A DNA stretch of 53,553 nt from Chloroflexota bacterium (GTDB taxonomy: Bacteria > Chloroflexota > Limnocylindria > Limnocylindrales > CSP1-4): contig JAICUI010000015.1 of NCBI GenBank assembly GCA_025935925.1, positions 1 to 53,553 on the forward strand, written 5' to 3'. A program made the translations under genes and the position numbers. Below, piece by piece: positions 9,458-18,076 of this stretch. The notes under the pieces are model-generated. The model was not told the origin of the DNA. It searched no databases and was given only the letters and a program-made list of their open reading frames with translations. Position 1 is the stretch's first letter. Every line of letters starts with the position of its first letter.

Positions 9458-9888
9458 GTGGGTCGCCCGGGGCCGGCGGTGCTACGCGTGCGTGTCACGG
9501 GCCGCGTCGACCGCGAGCTGGACGTGTCCCTCGCCGAGCTGCGCGCCGACGCGCCGAGCGAGGTGCGGGCGATCCTGGACTGCACGTCCGGCTGGGCCGT
9601 CGACGCTGCCTGGACCGGGATCCCGGTCAGGCGCCTGCTCGACCGGGCGGGTGCGGCAGCCGCCGCGACCGGGCGGGTGCGGCAGCCGCCGCGACCACGA
9701 TCGAGTTCGTCGCGGTCACCGGCTGGTCGGCCGAGCTCCCGATCGCGGACGCGCGGCGTGCGGTCCTCGCCTGGTCGATCGACGGGCGTCCCCTCCCCCA
9801 CGAGAACGGGGCGCCGCTGCGGCTCGTCGCGCCGGACCACCGCGGCCTCGAATGGGTGAAGTGGGTCCAGTCGATCCGGGTGGCGTGA
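9458..9888 (+). pseudogene. Molybdopterin-dependent oxidoreductase domain, frameshifted by a 26-bp tandem duplication
   Basis: The first part (GTG start) reads LRVRVTGRVDRELDVSLAEL and LDCTSGWAVDAAWTGIPV. The second part, in another frame, reads IEFVAVTGWSAELPIADAR and HRGLEWVKWVQSIRVA. Together they form the sulfite-oxidase-type molybdopterin-binding fold (Oxidored_molyb). The frames are separated by an exact 26-bp repeat at 9641-9692. Removing one copy restores a single 134-codon frame to the TGA at 9886-9888. The domain also lacks the N-terminal membrane or cofactor region found in longer homologues, because an in-frame TGA lies just upstream at 9449-9451. It is either a recent pseudogene or an assembly artefact. 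Confidence 0.8.
9641..9692. repeat. 26-bp perfect tandem duplication
   Basis: Two identical 26-base copies (9641-9666 and 9667-9692), each beginning GACCGGGCGGGTGCGG. The unit is not a multiple of three and breaks the surrounding reading frame. Confidence 0.95.
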
Positions 9889-9900
9889 CGCCGTCGGTCG

Positions 9901-12720
9901 TCAGAGCGGCGGCAGCGGCTGCGCGTCCTCTTGGAGCCCGGCCCACAGGTCGCCGACCTCGGCGACCCGCCCGGGCAGGTCGCGGACGGTCCAGCGGCCG
10001 GGCTCGAGGTCCGAGTCGTCCAGCTCCTCCCACCGGATGGGCGCGGAGCACGGCGCCCCGGGTCGCGGCCGCACGGCGTACGGGGCGACGAGCGTCTTGA
10101 TCGGCGCGTTCTGGGTGTAGTCGAGGCGCGCCTTGCCGCCGCGGTCGGCCTTCGACCACTCCCAGGACACCACGTCGGGCACGCTCGAGCCGACGGCCCT
10201 CGACAGCTTCTCGACCCAGTCGCTCGTGTCCTGGTACGTGTACCGGCCCCGTTCGATCGGGATCCACGCCTGGATCCCGCGGCTGCCCGTGAGCTTGGGA
10301 TACGCGCGCACGCCGAGGTGCCCGAGCGCCGTCCGGTAGAGGCGCGCGAGGGTCAGGGTCTCCTCCCAGGTCGTCCTCGTGCCGGGATCGATGTCGATCA
10401 GCGCGAAGGTCGGCGTCCACGGCTCGTCGAGCGTCGAGGTCCAGGCGTGGATCTCGAACGCCGCCTGGTTGCCGAGCCAGCACAGCGTCGCCGCGCGGTC
10501 CGCGACCAGGTGGTCGTTCGCCTCGCGGTCCTCGCGCTCGCGAAAGCCGGTCTCGTGCCAGATGGTCAGCCATCGCGGCGCGGTCGACGGGATGTCCTTC
10601 TGCCAGAACCCCGGGGCACCCGCCCCGTTGGGGTAGCGATGGAGGTTGAGCGGCCGGTTCACGAGGTGCGGCAGCATCGCGGGCGCGATGCGGGCGAAGT
10701 AGCCGATGAGGTCACGCTTGGTGACCGACGCCTCGTCGCGGTCGTCGCGCGCCGGGAACAGGACCTTGTCGAGATTGGTCAGCTTGAGGTCGACGCCGCT
10801 CACGGTCCAGGTGCCTTCGGCCTTCAGGCGCGCGAGGGCGTCGAGCTCGGCGTCGGACACCCGCCAGGCGGGGTCGACCTCGGTCGCGGCCGGCGTCCGG
10901 GTGCTGCGCGAGGCCGCCGCGGGCGCGGGCTTCGTGGTCGGGCGTCGCTTCGTCGTGGGCATCGGGGTCGAGTCTTCGGCATCCGGCGGGTCGTGCGCAA
11001 CCGGCACCGCGGCGAGCTCCGCTGCCTCCGCCTCGCGTTCGGCTTTCGCCGGATCCACCGCGCGCTCGCGCACGACCTCGCGCGGGTCGCGGCCCGGCTC
11101 GATGCCCTTGAACGCCGTCTGGCGGACGTGCCCGTCGCGGGTCCAGCCGCCGATCTCGGCGCGGATCACGAGCTCCGGGCGAGTCCAGCGGACGCCGGCG
11201 AGGTCGCCGCCCCAGCGGCCGCGGTAGTCGGACGACGGGGCCGGGTCGAAGGCCGGTGTGTCCGTCTCCAGCGCCTCCAGACGCGCGCGGACGTCCTTCC
11301 GGGTCCGCCCGTCGAACCCCGAGCCGACCTTGCCGCAGAACTGGAGCCGCTCGCCGTCGTACACGCCGACGACGACGGCGCCGAGCTCCTTCGCGTTCCC
11401 CTCGCCCGGCGTCCAGCCACCGACGACGAGCTCCTGCTCGGGCCGCGCCTTGATCTTGAGCCAGGCATTGGAGCGTCGACCGGGCTCGTAGCGCGAACGG
11501 CGGTGCTTCGCGACGATCCCCTCGAGCTCCTGCGCCTTGACCGCCTCGAAGAAGGCGAGGCCCTCCGTGTCGATGGGCTGCGCCAGCTGGACCCGCGTCG
11601 TCGGCCGGAGGACGAGCTGGAGCATCCGCTTGCGGTCCTCGAGGGCGACGTCGAGCAGGGATCGGCCGTCGTGGTACAGCAGATCGAACGCCTGGAACAC
11701 GAGCGGGACCGGCCGGCCCGTGCGGCCGACGCTGATCCGCTCCTGGAGCAGGCTGAAGTCGGGTCGTCCGCGGTCGTCCAGCGCGACGACCTCGCCGTCG
11801 ACGATCGCCTCCTTCGCGTCGATCCACGTCGGTGGATCCAGCAGGCGCGGGAAGTACGTCTCGGCGTCGTGGCCGTTGCGGGTGAAGAGGCTGACCTTGC
11901 CGTCGCGGACCACCGCCTCGACGCGGTAGCCGTCCCACTTGACCTCGAACAGCCAGTCCTCGTCGCGGAACGGCTTCGTCGCGAGGGTCGCCTTCATCGG
12001 TTCGAGGTAGCGAGGCATGGGCGCAGGCTTCGCGCCGCTCAGGTCGATCTCCGCCGACGCCGCCGGCATCTCCGAGATCCAGATCGCCGGCGCGTTCGCC
12101 TTCACCTGGTCGTTGGTCCGGCCGGACTTGACGCTCTGCGGGAGGTCCTCGGCGTCCCAGCCGGGCGTGGCGACCTCATCGCGCTTGTGGATCAGCAGCC
12201 ACTGCTCGCCCTCGTCGTCCTCGAAGGCGGTCCGGGGGGCGCTGCCCGGGCGGCGGCTCGTGCGGACGATCGTGAACCGGCCTTTCGTCTTCTCGCCGTA
12301 GATCCGGAACTTCAGCTCGCCGTCCTCGATCGCCTTCGCGGGGTCGGGCGTCTCCTCCTCGGGCTCCCACGTCCCCCAGTCCCACACGATCACGTCGCCG
12401 GCGCCGTACTGCTTCGCCGGGATCACGCCCTCGAAGTCGAAGTACTCCATCGGGTGATCCTCGACGTGGACCGCCATGCGCCGGATCGTGTTGTCGAGGG
12501 TCGGGCCCTTCGGCACGGCCCACGAGACGAGGACGCCGTCGATCTCGAGCCGGAAGTCGTAGTGAAGGCGCGTCGCGCGGTGCCGCTGGATCACGAACCG
12601 CCGGCGAGCGCCGGGTCCGGGCGCCGCGGTCGCGACGTGCCCGGGCGCGGGCTCCGGCGTCTTGCCGAAGTTGCGCTTTCGCCGGTACTCCTCGAGGGGC
12701 ATGCGGCGAGTATCGGCCAT
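9901..12720 (-). CDS. ligD: ATP-dependent DNA ligase LigD (PE-LIG-POL) of bacterial NHEJ
   Basis: A 939-residue three-domain LigD. The N-terminal 3'-phosphoesterase (about residues 5-200) has IQRHRATRLHYDFRLE, EDHPMEY and QYGAG, which hold the His/Asp/Tyr active-site residues. The central ligase has the adenylation motif FEVKWDGYR (Lys near 260), then IVDGEVVALD and IVAKH. A K/P/A-rich linker leads to the C-terminal primase-polymerase (about 640-930) with DLDP-like FALIDIDPG and GSRGIQAWIP. It repairs double-strand breaks with Ku, which lies 4 kb away on the same strand. Domain order is the Pseudomonas type, not the mycobacterial one. AAGG precedes the ATG at normal spacing; an in-frame ATG six codons later is an alternative. 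Confidence 0.96.
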   Translation of the reverse strand: MADTRRMPLEEYRRKRNFGKTPEPAPGHVATAAPGPGARRRFVIQRHRATRLHYDFRLEIDGVLVSWAVPKGPTLDNTIRRMAVHVEDHPMEYFDFEGVIPAKQYGAGDVIVWDWGTWEPEEETPDPAKAIEDGELKFRIYGEKTKGRFTIVRTSRRPGSAPRTAFEDDEGEQWLLIHKRDEVATPGWDAEDLPQSVKSGRTNDQVKANAPAIWISEMPAASAEIDLSGAKPAPMPRYLEPMKATLATKPFRDEDWLFEVKWDGYRVEAVVRDGKVSLFTRNGHDAETYFPRLLDPPTWIDAKEAIVDGEVVALDDRGRPDFSLLQERISVGRTGRPVPLVFQAFDLLYHDGRSLLDVALEDRKRMLQLVLRPTTRVQLAQPIDTEGLAFFEAVKAQELEGIVAKHRRSRYEPGRRSNAWLKIKARPEQELVVGGWTPGEGNAKELGAVVVGVYDGERLQFCGKVGSGFDGRTRKDVRARLEALETDTPAFDPAPSSDYRGRWGGDLAGVRWTRPELVIRAEIGGWTRDGHVRQTAFKGIEPGRDPREVVRERAVDPAKAEREAEAAELAAVPVAHDPPDAEDSTPMPTTKRRPTTKPAPAAASRSTRTPAATEVDPAWRVSDAELDALARLKAEGTWTVSGVDLKLTNLDKVLFPARDDRDEASVTKRDLIGYFARIAPAMLPHLVNRPLNLHRYPNGAGAPGFWQKDIPSTAPRWLTIWHETGFREREDREANDHLVADRAATLCWLGNQAAFEIHAWTSTLDEPWTPTFALIDIDPGTRTTWEETLTLARLYRTALGHLGVRAYPKLTGSRGIQAWIPIERGRYTYQDTSDWVEKLSRAVGSSVPDVVSWEWSKADRGGKARLDYTQNAPIKTLVAPYAVRPRPGAPCSAPIRWEELDDSDLEPGRWTVRDLPGRVAEVGDLWAGLQEDAQPLPPL

Positions 12721-12736
12721 GCGCCCGGCCTTCCTG

Positions 12737-12752
12737 TGCGGCCGACGTCGGC
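12737..12752. promoter_or_regulatory. 16-bp perfect palindrome upstream of ligD (operator candidate)
   Basis: CGGCCGACGTCGGCCG is perfectly self-complementary and lies 17-32 nt before the ligD start, where a repressor or an mRNA hairpin could act. The rest of the 291-nt gap up to 13011 shows no gene or clear promoter. Confidence 0.3.
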
Positions 12753-13011
12753 CGGGGGCCCGCCAAATCCGAGGCTGGTGACCGGTATCCGGGTCCGCGC
12801 CGGTCGACGGTGGCCGAACGCGTCCAAACGCGGGGTCGGAGACGCCATTCGGTCACCGCCGAAACGTTCTGGCGCCACCGCCGCGGCAGCTCGTGGATAG
12901 CGGTCGTCATCGTCCGAAATGGTGGGCGACAACGCTCATGGGACGACGCGCCGGACTCGACCGTGCGCCGCTGCGCAACCCGACCCGCGAACCGGAGCTC
13001 CGAGTCCCGGC

Positions 13012-13965
13012 CTACCGACGAGCGGCGAGGCGCTCGATGACGGGACGAAGCGAAGCGACCGTCTCGACGCGGTTCGGGCGCAGCTGCACCTGGACGTGGT
13101 CGGCGCCCAGGTCGTGGTAGCGGTCCAACGCCGCCGCGATGGCGTCGGGCGGGCCCGAGATCGGCCGATCCCCGGAGCCGAGTCGGTCGACATCGTCCGC
13201 GGGTGCGTCGCCACCGGGCCGGACCATCGCCTCGACGGAGCGGCGGATCGATGACCGATCGCGACCCACCTCGTCCAGGGCGGCATCGAGCTCCGCGCAC
13301 CCTTCCGCGAACTCCCACGGCGGCCGCATGCCGGCGTTCCACTCGTCGCCCAGCTCCGCCGTCAGGCGCAGCATCCGCGGTCCCCCCGCGCCGACCAGCA
13401 GCGGCAGCCCCTCTGGCCGCGGTCCGCGCGGCTCCAGCCGAGCGGACGACGCGCGCTCCAGCCGCCCGTCCACCGTCGCGCGCCCGTCGCGCAGCATGCC
13501 GGCGACGATCCGCAGTCCCTCCTCGAACCGGTCGAACCGGCGCTTCCACGGGAAGTTGTACGACGCGAACTCGGGCTCGTTCCAGCCGGCGCCGATGCCG
13601 AGGATGAGCCGGCCTCCGGAGACCTCGTCGAGCGTCTCCGCCATCTTCGCGAGGAGCGCCGGGTTCCGGTACGGCATCGCGAGCACGTAGGTCCCGAGGC
13701 GCACCCGGGTCGTTGACGCAGCCAGCGCGGACAGGAGCGTCCAGCACTCCCAGGCGCCGCTCCACTCCTCGTCCGGATCGCCGAACCCGACGTGATCGGA
13801 GATCCACACCGCGTCGAACCCGGCGTCCGCGGCCGCGTGCGCCATCGCGAGGATGTCGGCCCAGCGGGGTGTCGCGCCGTCCATCGAACGCTCGGTGAAC
13901 GGGATGTTGAGGCCGAGCGAGGGCCAGGTCGGCGGCGGCGGGGTCGACAGCATCGATGGCGACAC
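13012..13965 (-). CDS. LLM-class F420/flavin-dependent oxidoreductase (luciferase-like)
   Basis: A 317-residue luciferase-like monooxygenase fold. Typical blocks are AAADAGFDAVWISDHV, TTRVRLGTYVLAMPYRNPALLAKM, LDEVSGGRLILGIGAGWNEPEF and PLLVGAGGPRMLRL. Members use F420H2 or FMNH2, but the substrate is unknown. The GTG at 13965 is chosen because GGGAGG lies 5 nt upstream; an in-frame ATG four codons later has worse spacing. Three 11-bp tandem repeats lie a few tens of bases upstream. Confidence 0.9.
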   Translation of the reverse strand: MSPSMLSTPPPPTWPSLGLNIPFTERSMDGATPRWADILAMAHAAADAGFDAVWISDHVGFGDPDEEWSGAWECWTLLSALAASTTRVRLGTYVLAMPYRNPALLAKMAETLDEVSGGRLILGIGAGWNEPEFASYNFPWKRRFDRFEEGLRIVAGMLRDGRATVDGRLERASSARLEPRGPRPEGLPLLVGAGGPRMLRLTAELGDEWNAGMRPPWEFAEGCAELDAALDEVGRDRSSIRRSVEAMVRPGGDAPADDVDRLGSGDRPISGPPDAIAAALDRYHDLGADHVQVQLRPNRVETVASLRPVIERLAARR

Positions 13966-13985
13966 GGCGGCCTCCCGGGGGACAC

Positions 13986-14018
13986 GGTTCGGGCTCGGTT
14001 CGGGCTCGGTTCGGGCTC
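13986..14018. repeat. 11-bp tandem repeat, three perfect copies
   Basis: GGTTCGGGCTC is repeated three times head to tail, 20-53 nt upstream of the LLM oxidoreductase start. Three sites about one helical turn apart on the same DNA face could bind a regulator, or this may be simple slippage. Confidence 0.85.
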
Positions 14019-14118
14019 CTCGGCCTGCGCGGCGGCGACGAACGGCCGATGGCGCGGCGGCCGGCGGACGCGACCGTAGGGTCGAGATCGCAGCGTAGCG
14101 CGACCCGGGAGGAACGCC

Positions 14119-14568
14119 ATGACCAGCCTCGTCCTTCGCCAGCCCGCCCGCCCGGTGCCCCGCCCGCGCTGGGTCTGGATCGCGATCGCGCTCGAGGGCT
14201 TCACGGCCGTGGGCGCCATCCCCGTCGGCCTCTCGATGCTCCAGGACCCGACGGGCGCCGCCGTCGGCCTTCCGCCGGGCTGGATCGAGGCGACGATCTT
14301 CGGTTCGTACGTCGTGCCGGGCCTGTACCTGCTGTTCGTGAACGGCATCGGGATGCTGCTGCTCGCCGGGCTGTCGGTCGCGCGGCATCCGGTGGCGCCG
14401 TGGCTGACCGGCATCCTCGGGACGGGGCTCGTGATCTGGATCCTCGTCCAGGTGGCCGTCCTCCCCGAGCTGTCGCCGTTGCAGGCGCTGTTCGGGGTCA
14501 TCGGCACGGTCCTGGTGGGTGCGTCCGTGGCGTGGCTGCGCGCGACGGGGCAGCTGGCCTTCCGCTGA
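14119..14568 (+). CDS. Small integral membrane protein, unknown function
   Basis: A 149-residue protein with about four hydrophobic segments: WIAIALEGFTAVGAIPVGL, a segment around VVPGLYLLFVNGIGMLLLAG, LTGILGTGLVIWILVQVAV and ALFGVIGTVLVGASVAWL. GGGAGG lies 5 nt before the ATG. No family recognised. It ends 28 nt before the pxp operon on the same strand and could be cotranscribed, though pxpA has its own promoter candidate. Confidence 0.75.
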   Translation: MTSLVLRQPARPVPRPRWVWIAIALEGFTAVGAIPVGLSMLQDPTGAAVGLPPGWIEATIFGSYVVPGLYLLFVNGIGMLLLAGLSVARHPVAPWLTGILGTGLVIWILVQVAVLPELSPLQALFGVIGTVLVGASVAWLRATGQLAFR

Positions 14569-14584
14569 CGCATGGCGGGGCGTC

Positions 14585-14590
14585 TACCAT
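14585..14590 (+). promoter_or_regulatory. Putative leaderless -10 box of pxpA
   Basis: TACCATCGG, with 6 nt between the hexamer and the GTG start at 14597, and no SD. Same motif as at 2244, 23335, 32279 and 36180. Confidence 0.5.
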
Positions 14591-14596
14591 CGGCGG

Positions 14597-15349
14597 GTGC
14601 GCATCGACCTGAACGCGGACGTCGGCGAGTCCTTCGGCGCCTGGCCGCTGGGCGAGGATGCCGCGCTCATCCCGCACGTGACGTCGGTGAACGTGGCCGC
14701 GGGCCTCCACGCCGGCGACCCGGCCACGATCGCGCGGACGGTCGCCCTCGCCGTGCGTCACGGGGCCGCCGTCGGCGCCCATCCGGGGTACCCGGATCTC
14801 GCGGGGTTCGGGCGGCGCCCGATGGCGCTGGCGGCCGACGAGATCGAGGCGTCCGTGCTCTACCAGGTCGGGGCCGTCTCGGCGTTTGCGGGCGCCGCGG
14901 GCACGGCGCTGCGGCATGTGAAGCCGCACGGCGCGCTGTACAACCGCGCCGCACGGGATCGCGAGGCCGCGAACGCGATCGCCGCTGCCGTCGCGGCGTT
15001 CGATTCCTCGCTCGTGCTCGTCGGCCTCGCCGGCTCCTCGCTCGTCGCCGCGGGCAAGGCCGCCGGGCTCCGAGTCGCCGAGGAAGCGTTCGCGGACCGT
15101 GCCTACGAGCCCGACGGCTCACTCCGCTCGCGGGAGCACGACGACGCATTGCTGGACACGCCGGAGCTCGCGGCGGCCCAGGCCGTCGCGATCGCCCGCG
15201 GCGAGCTCCGCGCACGCGACGGGTCGCGGCTCCGCCTGCGCGCGGACACCATCTGCGTCCACGGCGACCTGCCCGGCGCCGCCGCTCGCGCGCGGGCGGT
15301 GCGCGAGGCGCTGGAGGCGGCGGGCGTCGAGGTCCGCGCCCCCGGCTGA
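14597..15349 (+). CDS. pxpA: 5-oxoprolinase subunit A (LamB/YcsF family)
   Basis: A 250-residue LamB/YcsF protein with the family N-terminus RIDLNADVGESFGAWPLGED, then NVAAGLHAGDP, GAHPGYPDLAGFGRRPM and VKPHGALYN. PxpA works with PxpB and PxpC to hydrolyse 5-oxoproline to glutamate using ATP, a clean-up reaction for a spontaneous glutamate or glutamine product. The GTG start is set by homology: the conserved MRIDLNADVGE begins there. The stop overlaps the pxpB start (TGATG). Confidence 0.93.
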   Translation: MRIDLNADVGESFGAWPLGEDAALIPHVTSVNVAAGLHAGDPATIARTVALAVRHGAAVGAHPGYPDLAGFGRRPMALAADEIEASVLYQVGAVSAFAGAAGTALRHVKPHGALYNRAARDREAANAIAAAVAAFDSSLVLVGLAGSSLVAAGKAAGLRVAEEAFADRAYEPDGSLRSREHDDALLDTPELAAAQAVAIARGELRARDGSRLRLRADTICVHGDLPGAAARARAVREALEAAGVEVRAPG

Positions 15350-16011
15350 TGGGCCCGCGGATCGTGCCGTTCGGGGATGCGGCGCTGCTCGTGGAGCTGG
15401 CCGACACGGTCAGCGTCGCGAACGCCCGGCGCGCACGCGTCCTCGCCGCGGCGATCGAAAGGGCACGCGAGCAGGAACCCGGCATCGATGCGCCCGTGGC
15501 CGCCGCCGCCAGCGTCCTCGTGCCGTTCGACCCGGCGCGGACCCAGGCGGACACGGCGCGGGAGGTCGTCGAGGCGGCGTTGGCGGTCGCCTCTACCGGC
15601 GGGGCCGAACCGCACGCCGCGTCGCTCCACGAGCTCGCGGTCGCGTACGGCGGCGACGATGGTCCGGACCTCGAGCTCGTCGCGGTCGAGCTGGGTCTCC
15701 GGCCCGACGAGGTCATCGAGCTTCACGCCGCCACCGAGTACGAGGTGCTGTTCCTGGGGTTCGCGCCGGGGTTCGCGTATCTCGGCGAGGTCCATGCGCG
15801 GCTCATCGTCCCGAGGCTCGCCACGCCGCGCGTCCGCGTCCCGGCCGGATCCGTCGCCATCTCGGGGCCGATGACGGCCGTGTATCCGCAGGCGTCGCCC
15901 GGCGGCTGGCGTATCCTCGGCCGGACCGACGCGCGCATGTTCGATCCCGGAGCCACCCCGCCGGCCCGTCTCCGCCCCGGCGATCGCGTGCGCTTCGTGC
16001 CGCGGCGATGA
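15349..16011 (+). CDS. pxpB: 5-oxoprolinase subunit B (KipI / AHS1 family)
   Basis: A 220-residue AHS1/KipI-type protein beginning IVPFGDAALLVEL. Conserved blocks are LHAATEYEVLFLGFAPGFAY, VPRLATPRVRVPAGSVAI and PQASPGGWRILGRT. It pairs with PxpC to form the ATP-using half of 5-oxoprolinase. It starts one base before the pxpA stop ends and overlaps pxpC by four bases (ATGA), so all three subunits are translationally coupled. Confidence 0.93.
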   Translation: MGPRIVPFGDAALLVELADTVSVANARRARVLAAAIERAREQEPGIDAPVAAAASVLVPFDPARTQADTAREVVEAALAVASTGGAEPHAASLHELAVAYGGDDGPDLELVAVELGLRPDEVIELHAATEYEVLFLGFAPGFAYLGEVHARLIVPRLATPRVRVPAGSVAISGPMTAVYPQASPGGWRILGRTDARMFDPGATPPARLRPGDRVRFVPRR

Positions 16012-16997
16012 GCGGTCCCGAGGTCCTGGAGGTCGTCGATCCCGGCCTGCTGACGACGATCCAGGACGGCGGTCGCCCGGGCATGGCGGGCGAGGGCATC
16101 ACCGGCGGCGGCGCGGCCGATCGGTGGTCGATGGCGATCGCCAACGCGCTCGCCGGGAACGCCGTCGATGCTGCCGCGCTCGAGCTGACGATCGCCGGCC
16201 CGACGCTCGTCGCGCTGGCGCGCGTGACCGTCGGGCTCGCGGGCGGGATCGGCGGTCGTGTCGCGAACACCGGCGTGGCCGTGGCTCCCGGGACGACGTT
16301 CACGCTCCAGCCGGGCGACACGCTCCTCCTCGACGGCCCGGCGACCGGCGCGCGCGGGTACCTCGCCGTCCCGGGCGGCGTCGACGTGCCCGAGGTGTTG
16401 GGATCGCGCTCGACCGCCCTGGGCGCCAAGTTCGGCGGCCTCGAGGGCCGGCCACTCGCGCGCGGCGACCGCCTGCGCGCCGGCGCACCGGCCGACGAGC
16501 TCACGCTCCCGCCGCGCAGCTGGCCCGGCGACCCTGCGCCGACGCCCGGACCCATCCGGGTCCTGCCCGGGCCGCACGCGGCCTACCTCGGGACGGAGGC
16601 GCTGGATGCGCTGCTCGCGACGGCGTGGTCGGTCAGCACCTCGAGCGACCGGGTCGGCCTGCGCCTCGAGGGGCCGCCGATCGCCGGGGGTCCCGTGGCG
16701 GAGCTCGCGTCGCACGGCGTCGTCGCGGGCACCGTGCAACTGCCGCCCGACCGGCTGCCGATCGTCCTGCTCGTCGACCACCAGCCGACCGGCGGCTACC
16801 CGGTGATCGCCGTCGCGATCACGGCGGACGTCGACCGGCTCGGCCAGCTCGCCCCGGGCTCGTCGGTCCAGTTCCAGGCGACGACGCCCGAGGCCGCGCG
16901 CGAGGCGATGGAGATGCGCCGGTTCCTGTTCCGGGCAGGCGCCGACGAGCTGCGCGAGAACGGACGCTGGGACGACCTCTGGCTCTCCGCGCGCTGA
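16008..16997 (+). CDS. pxpC: 5-oxoprolinase subunit C (AHS2 / biotin-dependent carboxyltransferase family)
   Basis: A 329-residue AHS2 protein. It starts VLEVVDPGLLTTIQDGGRPG and carries GYLAVPGGVDVP, VLGSRSTALGAKFGGLEGR, SDRVGLRLEGPP and QPTGGYPVIAVA, all family hallmarks. It completes the PxpABC 5-oxoprolinase. It is the last gene of the operon and its end is only 3 nt from the end of convergent ku, with no room for a conventional terminator. Confidence 0.93.
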   Translation: MSGPEVLEVVDPGLLTTIQDGGRPGMAGEGITGGGAADRWSMAIANALAGNAVDAAALELTIAGPTLVALARVTVGLAGGIGGRVANTGVAVAPGTTFTLQPGDTLLLDGPATGARGYLAVPGGVDVPEVLGSRSTALGAKFGGLEGRPLARGDRLRAGAPADELTLPPRSWPGDPAPTPGPIRVLPGPHAAYLGTEALDALLATAWSVSTSSDRVGLRLEGPPIAGGPVAELASHGVVAGTVQLPPDRLPIVLLVDHQPTGGYPVIAVAITADVDRLGQLAPGSSVQFQATTPEAAREAMEMRRFLFRAGADELRENGRWDDLWLSAR

Positions 16998-17000
16998 CCG

Positions 17001-17951
17001 TCAGGCGGTCTTGCGCCGGCGAGCGGGCTTCGCGTCCTCCGCCTCGTCCTCGTCCGCCGACGCCTTCGCCGCCTTCGTGTTCGCCTTCGACCGCGACGCG
17101 GCCGGCCGCGCCTCGCGCTCCTTCTTGGCATCGGCAACCGAGACCGGCGCGCCCTTCGACTTCTGGTCGGTCGCCTGCTTCACCGAGTCCTGGAGGAGCT
17201 TCATCAGGTCGACGAGGCTCGCGCTCTCCTCCTCGGGCTCGGGCGCCTTGATCTCGACGCCTTCGACCTTGGCCTCGATGACCTTGAGCAGCGCCTCGCG
17301 GTACTCGTCCTTGTACTTCGTCGCGTCGAAGTCGTCGGTCATCGCCTCGACGAGCTGCTCGGCCATCTTGCGCTCGGCCGGCTTGAAGTCGAACTCCTCG
17401 GCGGGCAGGTCGAGCTCCTTCGTCGACCGGATCTCGTCGGGCCAGTGGAGCGTGGTGAGGACCATGGTGTCCTCGAACGGGTCCATCGCGGCGAGCGCCT
17501 CGCGGTCGCGGATCACGACCTTGCAGATCGCCGTGAGCCCCTTCTCCTGGAGCACCTCACGAAGGAGGTAGAAGGCCTTTCGCCCGATCTTGTCGGGCTC
17601 GATGTAGTAGGCCTGCTTCGTGAACTGCGCGTGCTGTCGGGTGGCCTCGTCACGCGGCGTGAACTGCTCGATCTCGATCGAGCGCACGGTCTTGAGCGGC
17701 ACCTTCTCGAGATCGTCGTCGGTGATGACGACGTACTGGTCGGGCGCGTACTCGTAGCCCTTCACCGTCTCCGAACGCGAGATCACCTTCTCGTCCTCGG
17801 GGCACCAGACCTTCATCTGGATCCGCGACAGGTCCGGCTCGTGGAGCATGTTGAAGCGGATCGTGTAGTCCGACTCCGTCGCCGTGTAGAGCTTCACGGG
17901 GATCGTGACGAGGCCGAACTGGATGGCCCCCTTCCACATCGAGCGTGCCAC
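17001..17951 (-). CDS. ku: Bacterial Ku, NHEJ DNA-end-binding protein
   Basis: A 316-residue Ku homodimer subunit. The N-terminus MARSMWKGAIQFGLVTIPVK is the standard Ku opening. Later blocks include RIQMKVWCPEDEKVISRSET, YVVITDDDLEKV and YYIEPDKIGRKAFYLLREVL. The C-terminal 60 residues are Lys/Ala/Glu-rich, like the basic tails that bind DNA and recruit LigD. The GTG start (17951) is chosen from this homology and from GGAG 7 nt upstream; an ATG four codons later is less likely. It works with LigD at 9901-12720. Confidence 0.95.
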   Translation of the reverse strand: MARSMWKGAIQFGLVTIPVKLYTATESDYTIRFNMLHEPDLSRIQMKVWCPEDEKVISRSETVKGYEYAPDQYVVITDDDLEKVPLKTVRSIEIEQFTPRDEATRQHAQFTKQAYYIEPDKIGRKAFYLLREVLQEKGLTAICKVVIRDREALAAMDPFEDTMVLTTLHWPDEIRSTKELDLPAEEFDFKPAERKMAEQLVEAMTDDFDATKYKDEYREALLKVIEAKVEGVEIKAPEPEEESASLVDLMKLLQDSVKQATDQKSKGAPVSVADAKKEREARPAASRSKANTKAAKASADEDEAEDAKPARRRKTA

Positions 17952-18076
17952 GGCAGTGCTCCAAGGTCGCGGTCCGGGTGCATGGCGGGATCCCGGCCGA
18001 CCGGCCGGACCGGAACGCGACTCTACCACCGCTCGCAACCGTCCCGGCCATGACCGGACCGGCCGTCGCGCTACAC

